64,000 nt of DNA from Anaerolineae bacterium (GTDB lineage Bacteria > Chloroflexota > Anaerolineae > Aggregatilineales > Phototrophicaceae): positions 1 through 64,000 of the forward strand of contig JAJDWK010000016.1 of the NCBI GenBank assembly GCA_022825675.1. The letters run 5' to 3'. A model generated the notes under the pieces. It saw only the letters and a list, made by a program, of their open reading frames with translations. It searched no databases and was not told where the DNA came from. Positions 39,518-48,968 of the stretch are shown piece by piece; within the stretch, counting starts at the first letter, position 1, and each line of letters starts with the position of its first letter. A program made the translations under genes and the position numbers.

Positions 39518-39970
39518 ATGCCGATTCATGTCGAACTCGTGACGCAAGAGCGCAGAGTCTTTGAAGAGCCAGAAGCCGACCTGGTGCTTGTGCCCGCTGT
39601 CGAAGGGGAAATGGGCGTGCTGCCCAATCACGCGCCGGTCTTGACAACGATGTCCTTTGGCGAGCTGGTCATCCGCAAGGGCGAGGCGGAAGAAAGGTTC
39701 GCCATTTATGGCGGCGTTGTTGATGTCCGCCCCGATAAGGTAGTTGTGCTGGCGGACCTGGCGGAATCGTCCTACGCGCTTGATTTGGAAAAAGCGCAGC
39801 AAGCGCGCGAGCATGCCCGTCAAATCCTTGAATCGGGCCTGCCTGGCGCAGAAAATCGTGAAGCCGAACTGGCATTGCGGCGCGCCAGCCTGGCGGTGCG
39901 CATCAGCCAGAAAATTCGCAGCCGCGGTACCCAACTGCGCATCCTGGAAGAAGATCAAGCCGAGATCTAA
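39518..39970 (+). CDS. atpC: F1F0 ATP synthase subunit epsilon
   Basis: A 150-residue stalk and inhibitory subunit. The N-terminal beta-sandwich has EGEMGVLPNHAPVLTTM and FAIYGGVVDVRPDKVVVLAD. The C-terminal helical hairpin (about 85-150) holds the ALRRASLAVRIS stretch. It closes the F1 operon and is followed by a strong terminator. Confidence 0.95.
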   Translation: MPIHVELVTQERRVFEEPEADLVLVPAVEGEMGVLPNHAPVLTTMSFGELVIRKGEAEERFAIYGGVVDVRPDKVVVLADLAESSYALDLEKAQQAREHARQILESGLPGAENREAELALRRASLAVRISQKIRSRGTQLRILEEDQAEI

Positions 39971-40006
39971 GCGCCAGCCAGCGCGGTTGCCATCTATGTC
40001 ATGCCG

Positions 40007-40043
40007 AACCCGGACGCAAAAATGTAGTCCGGGTTTTGCTTTT
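40007..40043 (+). terminator. Rho-independent terminator of the atp operon
   Basis: A perfect nine-base stem AACCCGGAC (40007-40015) with GTCCGGGTT (40027-40035), an 11-base A-rich loop, then TTGCTTTT. It lies 36 bases after atpC. Confidence 0.8.
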
Positions 40044-40093
40044 GGGGTAGACTATACTTAGAGTGTGAGTGAGTTCCTCAAGCTGGGTGCCTG

Positions 40094-41110
40094 ATGCCTC
40101 TTTTCGGAAAACGACTCGGCGTCGATCTCGGCACAGTCAATGTGCTGATATACGACAGCGGGCGCATCGTGCTGCAAGAGCCGTCGCTGGTGGCGCTCTT
40201 GGCGGAAGAAGAACGGATTGTGGATTTCGGGCACCCGGCGCGTGAGATGCTGGGGCGCGTTGATGACGAAGACATTCAAGTGATGCGCCCGCTGCAAAAC
40301 GGCGTCATCGCCGATTATGAAGTTACAGAAGCGATGCTGGAGTATTTCTTCGGGCGGATTGCCGGGCGCATGCGTCTGTTTCGTCCGACAGTGATGGTTT
40401 CGGTGCCCTTTGGCGCTACCAGCGTGGAAAAACGCGCGGTGCGGGAAGCCATCCTGGCGGCGGGCGCCCGCGATGTCCAGCTTATGTGGCAGCCCTTGGC
40501 ATCGGCTTTGGGAGCGGGCTTGCCTGTGGGAACGCCCGCCGGCGGCATGGTCGTCAACATCGGCGGCGGCATAACCGAGGCGGCTGTGCTCACAATGAAC
40601 AACATCGTGCGGGCGGAGAGCGGGCGCGTCGGCGGCTTGCGCCTGGACGACGGAATCAGCAGTTATGTGCGGCGCAAATACAATCTGACGGTGGGGCAGC
40701 CCACCGCCGAATCCATAAAAATCCAAATTGGCGCCGCTGTCGACCAGCCGCAGGAAATGTCGATGGAAATCCAGGGGCGGGATAATGTCTCGGGGCTGCC
40801 GCGCACGGTGCGCATCACCACGGGCGAAGTTGTTGAGGCGCTGGCGGAGCCGCTCACGCAGATCGCCGCCGTCGTGAAAACTGTGCTTTCCAGCACGCCG
40901 CCAGAACTCTCGTCTGACATCATCGACCGCGGCATCGTTTTGACTGGCGGCGGCGCTTTGCTGCGTGGCATCGACAGCTACCTCACGCGCGCGACCGGCG
41001 TGCCCGTCTATCAGGCGGATACCCCGCTTATCAATACTGTGGTCGGCTGTGGCAAAGCGCTGGAAGACCCCGCCATCATACGCCGGCTGGCGCAAACTAC
41101 CTACTATTAA
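40094..41110 (+). CDS. mreB: Rod-shape determining protein MreB
   Basis: A bacterial actin homologue organising wall synthesis, 338 residues. GKRLGVDLGTVNVLIY is the phosphate-1 motif, PLQNGVIADYEVTEAML is conserved, VNIGGGITEAAVL is the phosphate-2 motif (DIGGGTT in most MreB, here with Asn for Asp) and LTGGGALLRGIDSYL is the adenosine motif. No mreC, mreD or rodA follows; the next gene is convergent rex. A TATACT box at 40053-40058 may be its -10 element. Confidence 0.94.
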   Translation: MPLFGKRLGVDLGTVNVLIYDSGRIVLQEPSLVALLAEEERIVDFGHPAREMLGRVDDEDIQVMRPLQNGVIADYEVTEAMLEYFFGRIAGRMRLFRPTVMVSVPFGATSVEKRAVREAILAAGARDVQLMWQPLASALGAGLPVGTPAGGMVVNIGGGITEAAVLTMNNIVRAESGRVGGLRLDDGISSYVRRKYNLTVGQPTAESIKIQIGAAVDQPQEMSMEIQGRDNVSGLPRTVRITTGEVVEALAEPLTQIAAVVKTVLSSTPPELSSDIIDRGIVLTGGGALLRGIDSYLTRATGVPVYQADTPLINTVVGCGKALEDPAIIRRLAQTTYY

Positions 41111-41127
41111 CCCGCTGCCGCTGGCGC

Positions 41128-41760
41128 TCAATCACGCAGATAATAGGTCATGTGCTGCAAATGGGACACCGGGTCGATATATTGCACTTCCACATCAGCG
41201 CGCACATTGATGTTGATAGGCGCGTAGTTGAGTATCGCGCGGATGCCCGCTTGCACCAGTTGGTCAGCCACCGCCTGCGCTTGTGATGCCGGCACCGCCA
41301 GCATGGCGATTTTGATGTCTTCTTCCGCGATTAGCGCCGCCATCTCCTGCACCGAGCGCACCCTGTGCTCGCCGATGGCTTCGCCCAGTTTCTCCGGGCT
41401 GCTGTCAAAAATATGAGCGATGCGAAAGCCGCGGTCTTGGAAGCCGCGATAATGCGAAATCGCCGCGCCCAGGTTGCCTGCCCCCACCAGCGCCACCTTC
41501 CATTCTTGATTGACCTGTAAGACCGCTTGCAGCCGCTCAATCAAAAAGTCGATATGATAGCCTGTTCCCTGTTTGCCGAAGCCGCCGAAGTGTGAAAGGT
41601 CTTTGCGAATCTGCGCTGAGCTGATGTCCAGGCGGCTGCCCAATTCTTGCGACGAAGTCACAAGTTTGCCTTCCTGCTCCAGGCGTTTCAATGCGCGCAG
41701 ATACAGCGGCAAACGCCCGATGACGATATCCGGGATGGGCGGGCTGACTTTGTCTGGCAT
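41128..41760 (-). CDS. rex: Redox-sensing transcriptional repressor Rex
   Basis: A dimeric repressor that binds NADH or NAD+ and leaves DNA when NADH rises. The 210-residue protein has the N-terminal winged helix (IGRLPLYLRALKRL; TSSQELGSRLDISSAQIRKDLSHFGGFGKQGTGY) and the Rossmann domain with VALVGAGNLGAAI, plus the C-terminal swap helix. ATG at 41760 is preferred to an in-frame ATG at 41802 because the putative operator and -10 element lie between them. It is convergent with mreB. Confidence 0.95.
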   Translation of the reverse strand: MPDKVSPPIPDIVIGRLPLYLRALKRLEQEGKLVTSSQELGSRLDISSAQIRKDLSHFGGFGKQGTGYHIDFLIERLQAVLQVNQEWKVALVGAGNLGAAISHYRGFQDRGFRIAHIFDSSPEKLGEAIGEHRVRSVQEMAALIAEEDIKIAMLAVPASQAQAVADQLVQAGIRAILNYAPININVRADVEVQYIDPVSHLQHMTYYLRD

Positions 41761-41784
41761 CAACTGCTGTTCCTGTGCATCCGC

Positions 41785-41802
41785 TTGTGAAACAGTATAC
41801 AA
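41785..41802. promoter_or_regulatory. Putative Rex operator and -10 element upstream of rex
   Basis: TTGTGAAACAGTATACAA is an imperfect Rex-type palindrome 25 bases before the rex ATG. Read on the minus strand it contains TATACT, a likely -10 box for rex. This suggests autorepression. Confidence 0.6.
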
Positions 41803-41891
41803 GGCTCATTTTAGCACTCAGTAAAGCCGCTAGCCATATCCCGCTGTGAGAAAGCTGCCCTCTGCGCATGATGGCACAGCATCAGCGCCGC

Positions 41892-41920
41892 TTGAAAGCG
41901 GCTGGGGGCAGTGCTAGAAT
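41892..41920 (+). promoter_or_regulatory. Promoter of the GbsR-like regulator gene
   Basis: TTGAAA (41892-41897), a 17-base spacer and TAGAAT (41915-41920), 45 bases before the ATG at 41965. Confidence 0.7.
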
Positions 41921-41964
41921 TAAAATCCAGCCGCAGTTCCCCTCAAATGCGGGGGAGGAGCAGC

Positions 41965-42546
41965 ATGTCGGAAACAAAGGACATACCTGTCAGCAACCGG
42001 CAGCTTGCGCAAGATTTGCAAATTGTGCATGACAGCATGTTGGATGGCCTCGGGCAATTGGCGGATTACTTCGGCTTCAACAAAGTGATGGGGCAGCTCT
42101 ATGGCACACTGCTGCTTAGCGCGGAGCCGCTTTCCCTTGATGATATGATGGGGCGGCTGGGCATTTCAAAAGCCAGTGTGAGCACCAATATGCGGGCATT
42201 AAAGCAAATTGGCATGGTGCGCCAGGTATGGGTCCGCGGCAGCAGCGGCCGCCGCAAGTATTATCAGGCGGAGACGGACTTCTGGCAGATATTCTCCAAT
42301 GTCGTCAGCGGGCGGGAAATGCGGGATGTCGACCGCGCCTTGTCCGTCATGGAAGAAAACCGGCAGCGCATATCCGGCATTATCGCCGACCTGCCGCCCG
42401 ACCAGCAGATTCTCGCCCGTTTGTACCTGGACCGCATCGCCCAAATGCAGGCGCTCTTCCGCTTCGCCCAGCTGATTATCAACAGCGTACTGAGCCAGGT
42501 AAGCAGCGGCGATGTCTCCGATGTATCGGGCGTCGAGCTGCAATAG
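41965..42546 (+). CDS. GbsR/MarR-family transcriptional regulator
   Basis: A 193-residue winged-helix regulator. FGFNKVMGQLYGTLLLSAEPLSLDDMMGRLGISKASVSTNMRALKQIGMVRQVWVRGSSGRRKYYQAE is the GbsR-type DNA-binding domain, followed by a helical dimerisation region. GbsR relatives control glycine betaine synthesis or transport, but no osmolyte gene is adjacent. GGGGGAGGAG lies just before the ATG, which decides this start over one 54 bases upstream. Confidence 0.88.
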   Translation: MSETKDIPVSNRQLAQDLQIVHDSMLDGLGQLADYFGFNKVMGQLYGTLLLSAEPLSLDDMMGRLGISKASVSTNMRALKQIGMVRQVWVRGSSGRRKYYQAETDFWQIFSNVVSGREMRDVDRALSVMEENRQRISGIIADLPPDQQILARLYLDRIAQMQALFRFAQLIINSVLSQVSSGDVSDVSGVELQ

Positions 42547-42555
42547 CTTCGCCCC

Positions 42556-42583
42556 TTGATTCTTTTCCCGCGGCGCATACAAT
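42556..42583 (+). promoter_or_regulatory. Promoter of tRNA-Leu
   Basis: TTGATT (42556-42561), a 16-base spacer and TACAAT (42578-42583) end 17 bases before the tRNA 5' end. Confidence 0.65.
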
Positions 42584-42600
42584 AACGGCGGCAATCGCCC

Positions 42601-42683
42601 GGGGAAGTGGCGGAATTGGTATACGCGCATGACTTAGGATTATGTGTCTTTATGACATGAGGGTTCGAGTCCCTCCTTCCTCA
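42601..42683 (+). tRNA. tRNA-Leu (anticodon UAG)
   Basis: A class II tRNA of 83 bases without an encoded CCA. The acceptor stem GGGGAAG pairs with CTTCCTC (one G-T pair). The D arm is GCG with CGC, the anticodon stem CATGA pairs with TTATG around the loop CTTAGGA (anticodon TAG), the long variable arm is TGTC with GACA, and the T arm GAGGG with CCCTC surrounds TTCGAGT. The discriminator base is A, as expected for leucine. Confidence 0.95.
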
Positions 42684-42793
42684 TGACAGCACAAAGCTGA
42701 GGGCGCGAGCAGCGCCTTCACTATATTGCGGGAATTCGCGTCCGCCCTCGCATATTGAGAACTGGAATAGACAGGCTCCAGAAGAGGAAGACT

Positions 42794-44329
42794 TTGAAAC
42801 TTCAGACAGAATTCATTGAAAAGCAGCAAGCGCGCCTCACGATAGAGGTTGAGCCGGAGAAGTTCGCGGATGCCAAGCGCAAAGCCGCGCGCAAGATCTC
42901 CCGCCAAGTCAACATTCGCGGCTTTCGCAAGGGAAAAGCGCCCTACCGACTGGTAGCCCAACATGTAGGCGAAGCCGCCATCTACGAAGAAGCGCTGGAG
43001 GATTTGGGCGATACAGTCTACAAATGGGCGCTGGAAGAGACGGATGCTGAGCCATTTAGCGGCGGCACATTGGAAGACTTTTCCGAGGAGCCGGTGCCAA
43101 CCTTTGTATTTACGATACCCTTGAAGCCGGAAGTCGATCTCAAGAATTACGAAGATATCCGCCTGGACTTTGAAGCGCCGACCGTTACTGAAGAAGCGCT
43201 CGACCAAGCGCTGCAGGAATTGCGCCAGGAAGCGATTAAAGTTGTCGACGATTCGGTGCCGGTTACAGCGCTGGGCAATCGCGTGCGCTTGCGGGTGGAA
43301 AGCGAATTTGTTGATGGCGAAGAGCGAGATGAGAACGAAGAAGAGGACGAAGAGGACGACGACTATGACGAGTCGGTGCCATACATCCCCAAAAAGGGCG
43401 ATGTCTACATGCATAGCGAAAATTCAGTTGTCATCCTGGATCCTGACAACGAACCATTCTTAGACGGTTTTGTCGAGAATATGCTTGATGTCGAGCTGGG
43501 CAGCGATGTTGAGTTTGAATTGACCGTGCCGGATGACGGTGAGGACGACATCATCAGCAATCGCCGAGTGTATTTTCTGGTAACTGTCGAGCATATCGAA
43601 GCAATTGAAGTGCCTGAGCTGGATGACGATTTCGCGCGCGAAACATGCCGGCGGCTCGGCGAACCAGAGATGGACCTTGCTGGCTTGCGCCAAACCCTGC
43701 GGGAGAACATGCAGCGCAGCGAGCTGGACGAGGCGGAAAGCGAATACAGCTCTAAAGTCTTGGATGCAATCTGTGAATCTGCGGAAGTCAAGTACCCCGA
43801 TATGATGTTGGAGCTCGAAATCGACGGAATGGTTGAAAAATTGCAAGGGAACCTCCAGCAGCAGGGCATAAAGCTGGCAGATTATATGCGCCTGACCAAC
43901 ACATCGCCCGAGGGGCTGCGAGAAAGTTTTCGAGAACAGGGGGCAGCCAGCCTGCACCGGATGCTGGTGAAGTATCATTTAATTGAACTGCGCGGCATCA
44001 AAGTCAGTGATGACGATGTTGACCTGTCGCTGGATTACACTATTGAAGGCTTAGGCGGCGGCAAATTGCGCGAGATGTTTAATGCGGAGACAATGCGCGA
44101 ATCTATGTACTTCACCTTGCTCAACGACAAAATTAACAAGCATCTGGTCGCTATGGGCAGGGGGGAAGACGCGGATGAAGCTGTTGCCCGCTACCTAGCG
44201 CAAACTCGGCAGGATACCAAGGAGTTGAAAGCAAAGAATGAGCGCCGCAAGCAATATCAGGAAGAGGACGAACAAGCCGAACAAGCCGCGCTTGACGCTG
44301 CTGAGCAAGACAGCGGCGCTGACGCCTAA
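42794..44329 (+). CDS. tig: Trigger factor, ribosome-associated chaperone
   Basis: A peptidyl-prolyl isomerase and chaperone at the ribosome exit tunnel. The N-terminal domain contains the ribosome-binding GFRKGKAP motif (TF signature). The middle FKBP-like region is unusual: a very acidic stretch (about 193-206, mostly Glu, Asp and Asn) is inserted and family PPIase residues are hard to find. The C-terminal helical arms are followed by a Glu/Asp/Ala-rich tail. At 511 residues it is longer than the usual 430-450. TTG at 42794 is chosen because GAAGAGGAAG lies just upstream; an earlier TTG at 42755 is possible. It leads tig-clpP-clpX. Confidence 0.9.
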   Translation: MKLQTEFIEKQQARLTIEVEPEKFADAKRKAARKISRQVNIRGFRKGKAPYRLVAQHVGEAAIYEEALEDLGDTVYKWALEETDAEPFSGGTLEDFSEEPVPTFVFTIPLKPEVDLKNYEDIRLDFEAPTVTEEALDQALQELRQEAIKVVDDSVPVTALGNRVRLRVESEFVDGEERDENEEEDEEDDDYDESVPYIPKKGDVYMHSENSVVILDPDNEPFLDGFVENMLDVELGSDVEFELTVPDDGEDDIISNRRVYFLVTVEHIEAIEVPELDDDFARETCRRLGEPEMDLAGLRQTLRENMQRSELDEAESEYSSKVLDAICESAEVKYPDMMLELEIDGMVEKLQGNLQQQGIKLADYMRLTNTSPEGLRESFREQGAASLHRMLVKYHLIELRGIKVSDDDVDLSLDYTIEGLGGGKLREMFNAETMRESMYFTLLNDKINKHLVAMGRGEDADEAVARYLAQTRQDTKELKAKNERRKQYQEEDEQAEQAALDAAEQDSGADA

Positions 44330-44356
44330 ATCAAAATAGAAGGGACGAGACCGAAC

Positions 44357-44971
44357 ATGGGGCAATTTCACAATGTAATCCCGATGGTGATAGAGCAGGG
44401 CGGGCGCGGCGAACGCGCCTATGATATCTATTCCCTGCTGTTAAAAGAGCGGATTGTATTTGTCGGCTCCGGCATCAACGACCAAATCGCCAATCTCATC
44501 GTGGCGCAGCTCCTGTTTCTTGAGCGCGATGGACCGGAGCGGCGGCTGCAAATGTACATCAACTCCCCGGGCGGCGCTGTGTATTCCGGGCTCGCCATCT
44601 ATGACACGATGCAGCAAATCTCGGCGCCAGTCAGCACTGTCGCTGTCGGCATTACCGCCAGCTTTGGCACGGTGCTGCTGACTGCGGGCGAGCGCGGCAT
44701 GCGTTCCGCCCTGCCTAACGCGACCATACACATGCACCAGCCCCTCGGCGGCGCGCAGGGGCAGGCGTCGGATATCGTCATTCAGGCGGAAGAGATTGTG
44801 CGCTTGAAGAAAAGAATCATCGAGATATTCGAGAAGCACACGGGCAGCACCTCCGAAGAAATCGAACGCGTAACCGACCGCGATGTCTATATGACGGCGC
44901 AGGAAGCGGCTGATTTTGGCTTGATTGACCTGGTCTTGCATGCGGGAGCGCGAGAACTCGGGGAGGGCTAA
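44357..44971 (+). CDS. clpP: ATP-dependent Clp protease proteolytic subunit
   Basis: A serine protease subunit of ClpXP, 204 residues. The catalytic triad is Ser102 ([11 protein letters not shown]), His127 (HMHQPLGG) and Asp176 (RDVYMTA). [20 protein letters not shown] is the substrate-channel segment. The Ser motif reads GITASFG rather than the common GMAASMG. It lies 27 bases after tig and one base before clpX, the classic order. Confidence 0.97.
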   Translation: MGQFHNVIPMVIEQGGRGERAYDIYSLLLKERIVFVGSGINDQIANLIVAQLLFLERDGPERRLQMYINSPGGAVYSGLAIYDTMQQISAPVSTVAVGITASFGTVLLTAGERGMRSALPNATIHMHQPLGGAQGQASDIVIQAEEIVRLKKRIIEIFEKHTGSTSEEIERVTDRDVYMTAQEAADFGLIDLVLHAGARELGEG

Positions 44972-44972
44972 G

Positions 44973-46256
44973 GTGGACTTCACGCCTCTGGATCACCGCT
45001 GCAATTTCTGCGGGCGCAATCATGATGAGGTCGAGCGCCTCATCGCCGGTCCCGACAGGATATTCATCTGCAACAATTGCGTCGAGCTCTGCCACAATCT
45101 TCTCGAAAATGAACGGGCGGATACTCAAGAAATTGACTTGGAGCCCAGCTTCGAGCTGAATTTTCCCCCGCGTGAGCTTATGGCGCGGCTGGATGACTAT
45201 GTCATCGGGCAGCGGGACGCCAAGCGCGTGCTCAGTGTCGCCGTCTACAACCACTACAAGCGCATACAATCGGCGGAACAGGCGCTGGATATCGAACTTG
45301 ACAAGAGCAATATCCTGTTGATTGGTCCCACCGGCTGCGGGAAAACCCTGCTGGCGCAGACGCTGGCGCGCATCCTTGATGTGCCTATTTGCATCACCGA
45401 TGCGACCGCGCTGACAGAAGCGGGTTATGTGGGCGAAGATGTCGAGAATATCCTGCTGCGCTTGATACAGGCGGCGGATGGCAATATCGCGCGGGCGGAA
45501 CGTGGCATCATTTATATCGACGAAATCGACAAAATATCCCGCATGTCCAACTCCAACCCCTCCATAACGCGGGATGTTTCGGGCGAAGGCGTGCAGCAAG
45601 CGCTGCTCAAAATCCTGGAAGGCACTTTGGCGAATGTCCCGCCGCAAGGGGGGCGGAAGCACCCACACCAGGAGTTCCTGCAGATTGACACGCGCAACAT
45701 CCTCTTCATCGTTGGCGGCACCTTCTCCGGTTTGGAAGCGGTCATCCGCGCGCGCCTGGGCGCTGATAGCAGCATCGGCTTTGGCGCGCGGCAACAGCGT
45801 CAAGAGCAGGCGGAAAGCGCCCCCCTCAGCGAAATTGCCCCCGAAGACCTCATCCAACACGGCATGATACCCGAGTTGGTAGGGCGCTTGCCGGTGCTCG
45901 TAACCTTAGCCGACTTGACCGAGGACGACCTGGTGCGCATCCTGCTGGAGCCGAAGAATGCGCTCGTGCGCCAGTATCAGCACCTGCTCTCCCTTGACAA
46001 TGTGGAACTGGAATTCGAGGAGGCGGCGCTGAAAGCGGCGGCGGAATTGGCGGTCAAGAGGGATACTGGCGCGCGCGGTCTGCGTTCTATCATTGAGGCT
46101 TGCCTGCTCGATATTATGTTCGAAGTGCCCAGCAGCAAGGACATTGTCAAAGTCAGCGTGAGCGAAGCCGTCATCCGCGGCGAAGAGAAACCGCGCATCT
46201 ATACCAAAGACGGCGCTGTGCTCTCTTTGGGCGAAAGGGTCGAGCCCGCGGCTTGA
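44973..46256 (+). CDS. clpX: ATP-dependent Clp protease ATP-binding subunit ClpX
   Basis: An AAA+ unfoldase of 427 residues. The N-terminal zinc finger has four Cys (HRCNFCG...ICNNCVELC), followed by Walker A GPTGCGKT, Walker [11 protein letters not shown], sensor and arginine-finger regions ([14 protein letters not shown]), and the IGF loop (IGFGARQQ) that docks on ClpP. GTG at 44973, behind GGGAGGG, is chosen because the zinc domain starts right after it. Confidence 0.97.
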   Translation: MDFTPLDHRCNFCGRNHDEVERLIAGPDRIFICNNCVELCHNLLENERADTQEIDLEPSFELNFPPRELMARLDDYVIGQRDAKRVLSVAVYNHYKRIQSAEQALDIELDKSNILLIGPTGCGKTLLAQTLARILDVPICITDATALTEAGYVGEDVENILLRLIQAADGNIARAERGIIYIDEIDKISRMSNSNPSITRDVSGEGVQQALLKILEGTLANVPPQGGRKHPHQEFLQIDTRNILFIVGGTFSGLEAVIRARLGADSSIGFGARQQRQEQAESAPLSEIAPEDLIQHGMIPELVGRLPVLVTLADLTEDDLVRILLEPKNALVRQYQHLLSLDNVELEFEEAALKAAAELAVKRDTGARGLRSIIEACLLDIMFEVPSSKDIVKVSVSEAVIRGEEKPRIYTKDGAVLSLGERVEPAA

Positions 46257-46273
46257 TGCTCTGCGCCGCCAAC

Positions 46274-46897
46274 TTATTGCCGCACTGGCAGCAGCAGCGC
46301 CTCGCTGCCATCGCCGACGCGGCTGGCGAAGCTCTGCGCGTCAATTTGCGTCGCTTCTTCTCCGGGTCCGCCCCAATTGTAAGGTATCACCCAGCCGGGC
46401 TGCAGCAGCTCGGTCAGCTCCAGCGCGCTTTCCAAAGACAGCCGCCCATAACCATCAATAGGCAAGAGCAGAATGTCGGGCTTCATCACTTCCATGCCGG
46501 GGATGATGTCGCTATCGCCGACATAATAGATATCAAAAAGATCCAAAGAAATGACAAATCCCAAGCCGCCCTCTTCACGGCGGTGGCGTGGGTCGCGCCG
46601 GGAATAAGCGGGAATCGCCTTGATGCTCGCGCGGCCAATATTGACGCTCTGCCACTCGCGCAGCACCGTTGTGCCGCTTATTTTGCTTGCTACAGCGTTG
46701 TTGCCAATGATGACCGTATCCTCGCCGCGGATTTTTTCAATATCGGCGGGTGAGCAATGGTCATAATGGTCATGCCCGATGAGAATCACATCTGGCGGGC
46801 TTTCGCGTTTAACGACGCGCCAGGGCGCAATCTGGATAGTTGGCGTCCCCTCTATCGTGAAGCTGCTATGCCCCTGCCAGCGTATCCTGCCAATCAA
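46274..46897 (-). CDS. Metallo-beta-lactamase-fold hydrolase (UPF0173-like)
   Basis: A 207-residue MBL-fold protein with the metal motif GHDHYDHCSP (H-x-H-x-D-H), HSSFTIEG at the N-terminus and VGDSDIIPGM for the bridging Asp. The family of L-ascorbate-6-phosphate lactonase-like and UPF0173 proteins matches in length. The substrate is unknown. It is antisense to and convergent with clpX. Confidence 0.82.
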   Translation of the reverse strand: MIGRIRWQGHSSFTIEGTPTIQIAPWRVVKRESPPDVILIGHDHYDHCSPADIEKIRGEDTVIIGNNAVASKISGTTVLREWQSVNIGRASIKAIPAYSRRDPRHRREEGGLGFVISLDLFDIYYVGDSDIIPGMEVMKPDILLLPIDGYGRLSLESALELTELLQPGWVIPYNWGGPGEEATQIDAQSFASRVGDGSEALLLPVRQ

Positions 46898-47089
46898 GGC
46901 TCACCTCAATTTGTTGTATGCTGATGCGCCCGCCCGCGCGCCAGGCGGTCACCCATGAGTATAATCGGCGTCTTTGCCCTGCAAAAGCCACAGCTTGCCG
47001 CGCCCCCGCCATTTCATCTACACGAATATGGCAATCTCTTGTATGCTCTTGCCACTGGTTGGCGGCGGCTTATCCCTGGTGCGGGCGCG

Positions 47090-48355
47090 ATGCTGGTTGA
47101 TGAAGCCAAGATTTTTGTAGCCAGCGGCAAAGGCGGCGATGGCATGCTGTCCTTCCGCCGCGAAAAATATGTGCCGCGCGGGGGACCCTCCGGCGGTGAT
47201 GGCGGCCGCGGCGGCGATGTCATCTTGCAGACCGACGCCAAGCTCAATACCTTGTATTTCTTCCGCAAGCGGTCGCACTTCCGCGCGCGTAATGGCGCCA
47301 GAGGCGGCTCCAGCAACAAAACGGGCGCTGATGCCGAGGCGACAATCGTGCGGGTGCCGCCCGGCACCCTCATCCGCGATGCGGAAACTGGCGGGCTCAT
47401 CGCCGATTTGCTGGGTGAGAATGCGCAGGCGCTGGTCGCCAAGGGCGGCCGCGGCGGCAAAGGCAACGCCCACTTCAAATCAGCCGCCAACCAGGCACCG
47501 CGCCTGGCGGAAAAAGGCGAGCCCGGCAGCGAGCGCTGGCTTAAGCTGGAGCTCAAGCTCATCGCTGATGTGGCATTGGTAGGCTTGCCCAACGCCGGCA
47601 AGTCAACGCTGCTTTCGGTGCTCAGCAACGCCAAACCCAAGATCGCCGAATATCCCTTCACAACGCTTGAACCTAACTTGGGCACCGTCATCTACGACAA
47701 TGTTGACTTGGTATTCGCCGATATCCCCGGACTTATTGAAGGGGCGCATCTGGGTGTCGGCTTGGGGCATTCCTTTTTGCGCCATATCCAGCGAACATCT
47801 ATCATCTTGCACATTTTGGATGGCGCGGCGGACGACCCCATAGCGGACTATAATCAGATTCGCGCGGAATTAGCGCTCTTCGACGAACATCTTCTGCAGC
47901 GCCCGGAGATCATCGTCATCAACAAATTGGACCAGCCCGCCGCGAGAGAATATCTGCCCCTGCTTGAGGAGGGCTTTCGTGAGCGGAACCTCAGCGATAT
48001 CATCGCGATTTCTGCGCTGACGCGGGAAAATGTTCAAGCGCTTGTGCAAAGGACCTTCGAGCATGCGGCAAATAGTCCCGCGCTCCAGGCGAACCCGGAG
48101 GAGAGCCCGCATATCTATGCGCTTGGCGAAGAGGAAATTCCCTTTGAGCTGGTGCAGGAAGACGGCATATTTTATATCAGCGGCGAGCGCATTGAACGGG
48201 CGGCGGCGATGACCTTTTGGGATTATGAAGAAGCGGTGGCGCGCTTCCAGCAAACTTTGCAGACGCTGGGGGTGGTGGCGGCCTTGCAGCGCGCGGGCGT
48301 GAGGCGCGGCGATACTGTTTTTGTCGGCGATTTCGAGCTGGAGTGGTCCGCATGA
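47090..48355 (+). CDS. obg: GTPase Obg (CgtA)
   Basis: A ribosome-assembly and stress GTPase, 421 residues. The glycine-rich Obg fold (GKGGDGMLSFRREKYVPRGGPSGGDGGRGGDV) is followed by the G domain with G1 GLPNAGKST, G3 DIPGLIEGA, G4 NKLD and G5 SAL. A C-terminal OCT domain has FYISGERIERAAAMTFWDYEEAVARFQ. ATG at 47090 begins the family's MLVDEAKIFVASGKGG; the upstream extension to 46955 is not family-like. It overlaps nadD by four bases. Confidence 0.95.
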   Translation: MLVDEAKIFVASGKGGDGMLSFRREKYVPRGGPSGGDGGRGGDVILQTDAKLNTLYFFRKRSHFRARNGARGGSSNKTGADAEATIVRVPPGTLIRDAETGGLIADLLGENAQALVAKGGRGGKGNAHFKSAANQAPRLAEKGEPGSERWLKLELKLIADVALVGLPNAGKSTLLSVLSNAKPKIAEYPFTTLEPNLGTVIYDNVDLVFADIPGLIEGAHLGVGLGHSFLRHIQRTSIILHILDGAADDPIADYNQIRAELALFDEHLLQRPEIIVINKLDQPAAREYLPLLEEGFRERNLSDIIAISALTRENVQALVQRTFEHAANSPALQANPEESPHIYALGEEEIPFELVQEDGIFYISGERIERAAAMTFWDYEEAVARFQQTLQTLGVVAALQRAGVRRGDTVFVGDFELEWSA

Positions 48356-48966
48356 AGCGGGAGCGCATTGGCATCCTCGGCGGCACCTTCGACCCGCCGC
48401 AGATGGGGCATCTCATATTGGCGGAATACAGCCGCGAAACCCTGGGCATAGACCATATTCTCTTTGTGCCTGTTGGCGATCACCCCTTCAAGCAGAACCA
48501 GACGCGGCTGCCTATCGAGCGGCGGCTGGCGATGCTGCAACTGGCGATAGCCAACAACCCCGCCTTCAGCATTTCCCGCGTCGATATCGACCGCCCGGGT
48601 CCGCATTATTCCGCGGATACCGTGCGTTTGATACGCCACCAATTCCCGGAAGCGGCACTGTATTTTGTTATGGGTGGCGATAACCTGCGTGAATTGCCCA
48701 CCTGGACGCGCGCGCCGGAACTGTATCGCTGCTGTCGGCTGGCGGTGATGAAGCGCGCCGATGAAGATGTCTCGCCCGATATGCACGCTGCTGCATTGCC
48801 CGGCTTGTCCGCCCAAGTGGATATCGTCGATGTGCCGATGCTGAGCCTCTGGCTCTCGTCAAGCTATGTCGTCAGCCGCTTGCGCCAAAACCTTAGCGTG
48901 CGCTATCTCGTGCCCGATGCCGTGCTGCGCTACATCGCAGAGCATAATCTCTACCGCGAAGCCTGA
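48352..48966 (+). CDS. nadD: Nicotinate-nucleotide adenylyltransferase
   Basis: Forms deamido-NAD from nicotinate mononucleotide and ATP. A protein of about 204 residues with GILGGTFDPPQMGHLILAEY (nucleotidyltransferase HxGH-like motif, here MGHL), FVPVGDHPFKQ, GGDNLRELPTW and the late SSSYVVSRLRQNLSVRYLVPDAVLRYI (ISSTxIR-like site). The ATGA overlap with obg, a common obg-nadD arrangement, fixes the start at 48352. Confidence 0.94.
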   Translation: MKRERIGILGGTFDPPQMGHLILAEYSRETLGIDHILFVPVGDHPFKQNQTRLPIERRLAMLQLAIANNPAFSISRVDIDRPGPHYSADTVRLIRHQFPEAALYFVMGGDNLRELPTWTRAPELYRCCRLAVMKRADEDVSPDMHAAALPGLSAQVDIVDVPMLSLWLSSSYVVSRLRQNLSVRYLVPDAVLRYIAEHNLYREA

Positions 48967-48968
48967 CG

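Noticed and set aside
42650..43414. 254-codon minus-strand frame over tRNA-Leu and tig
   Set aside because: It overlaps a well-folded tRNA and the trigger factor N-terminus; hydrophobic runs come from reversed acidic codons.
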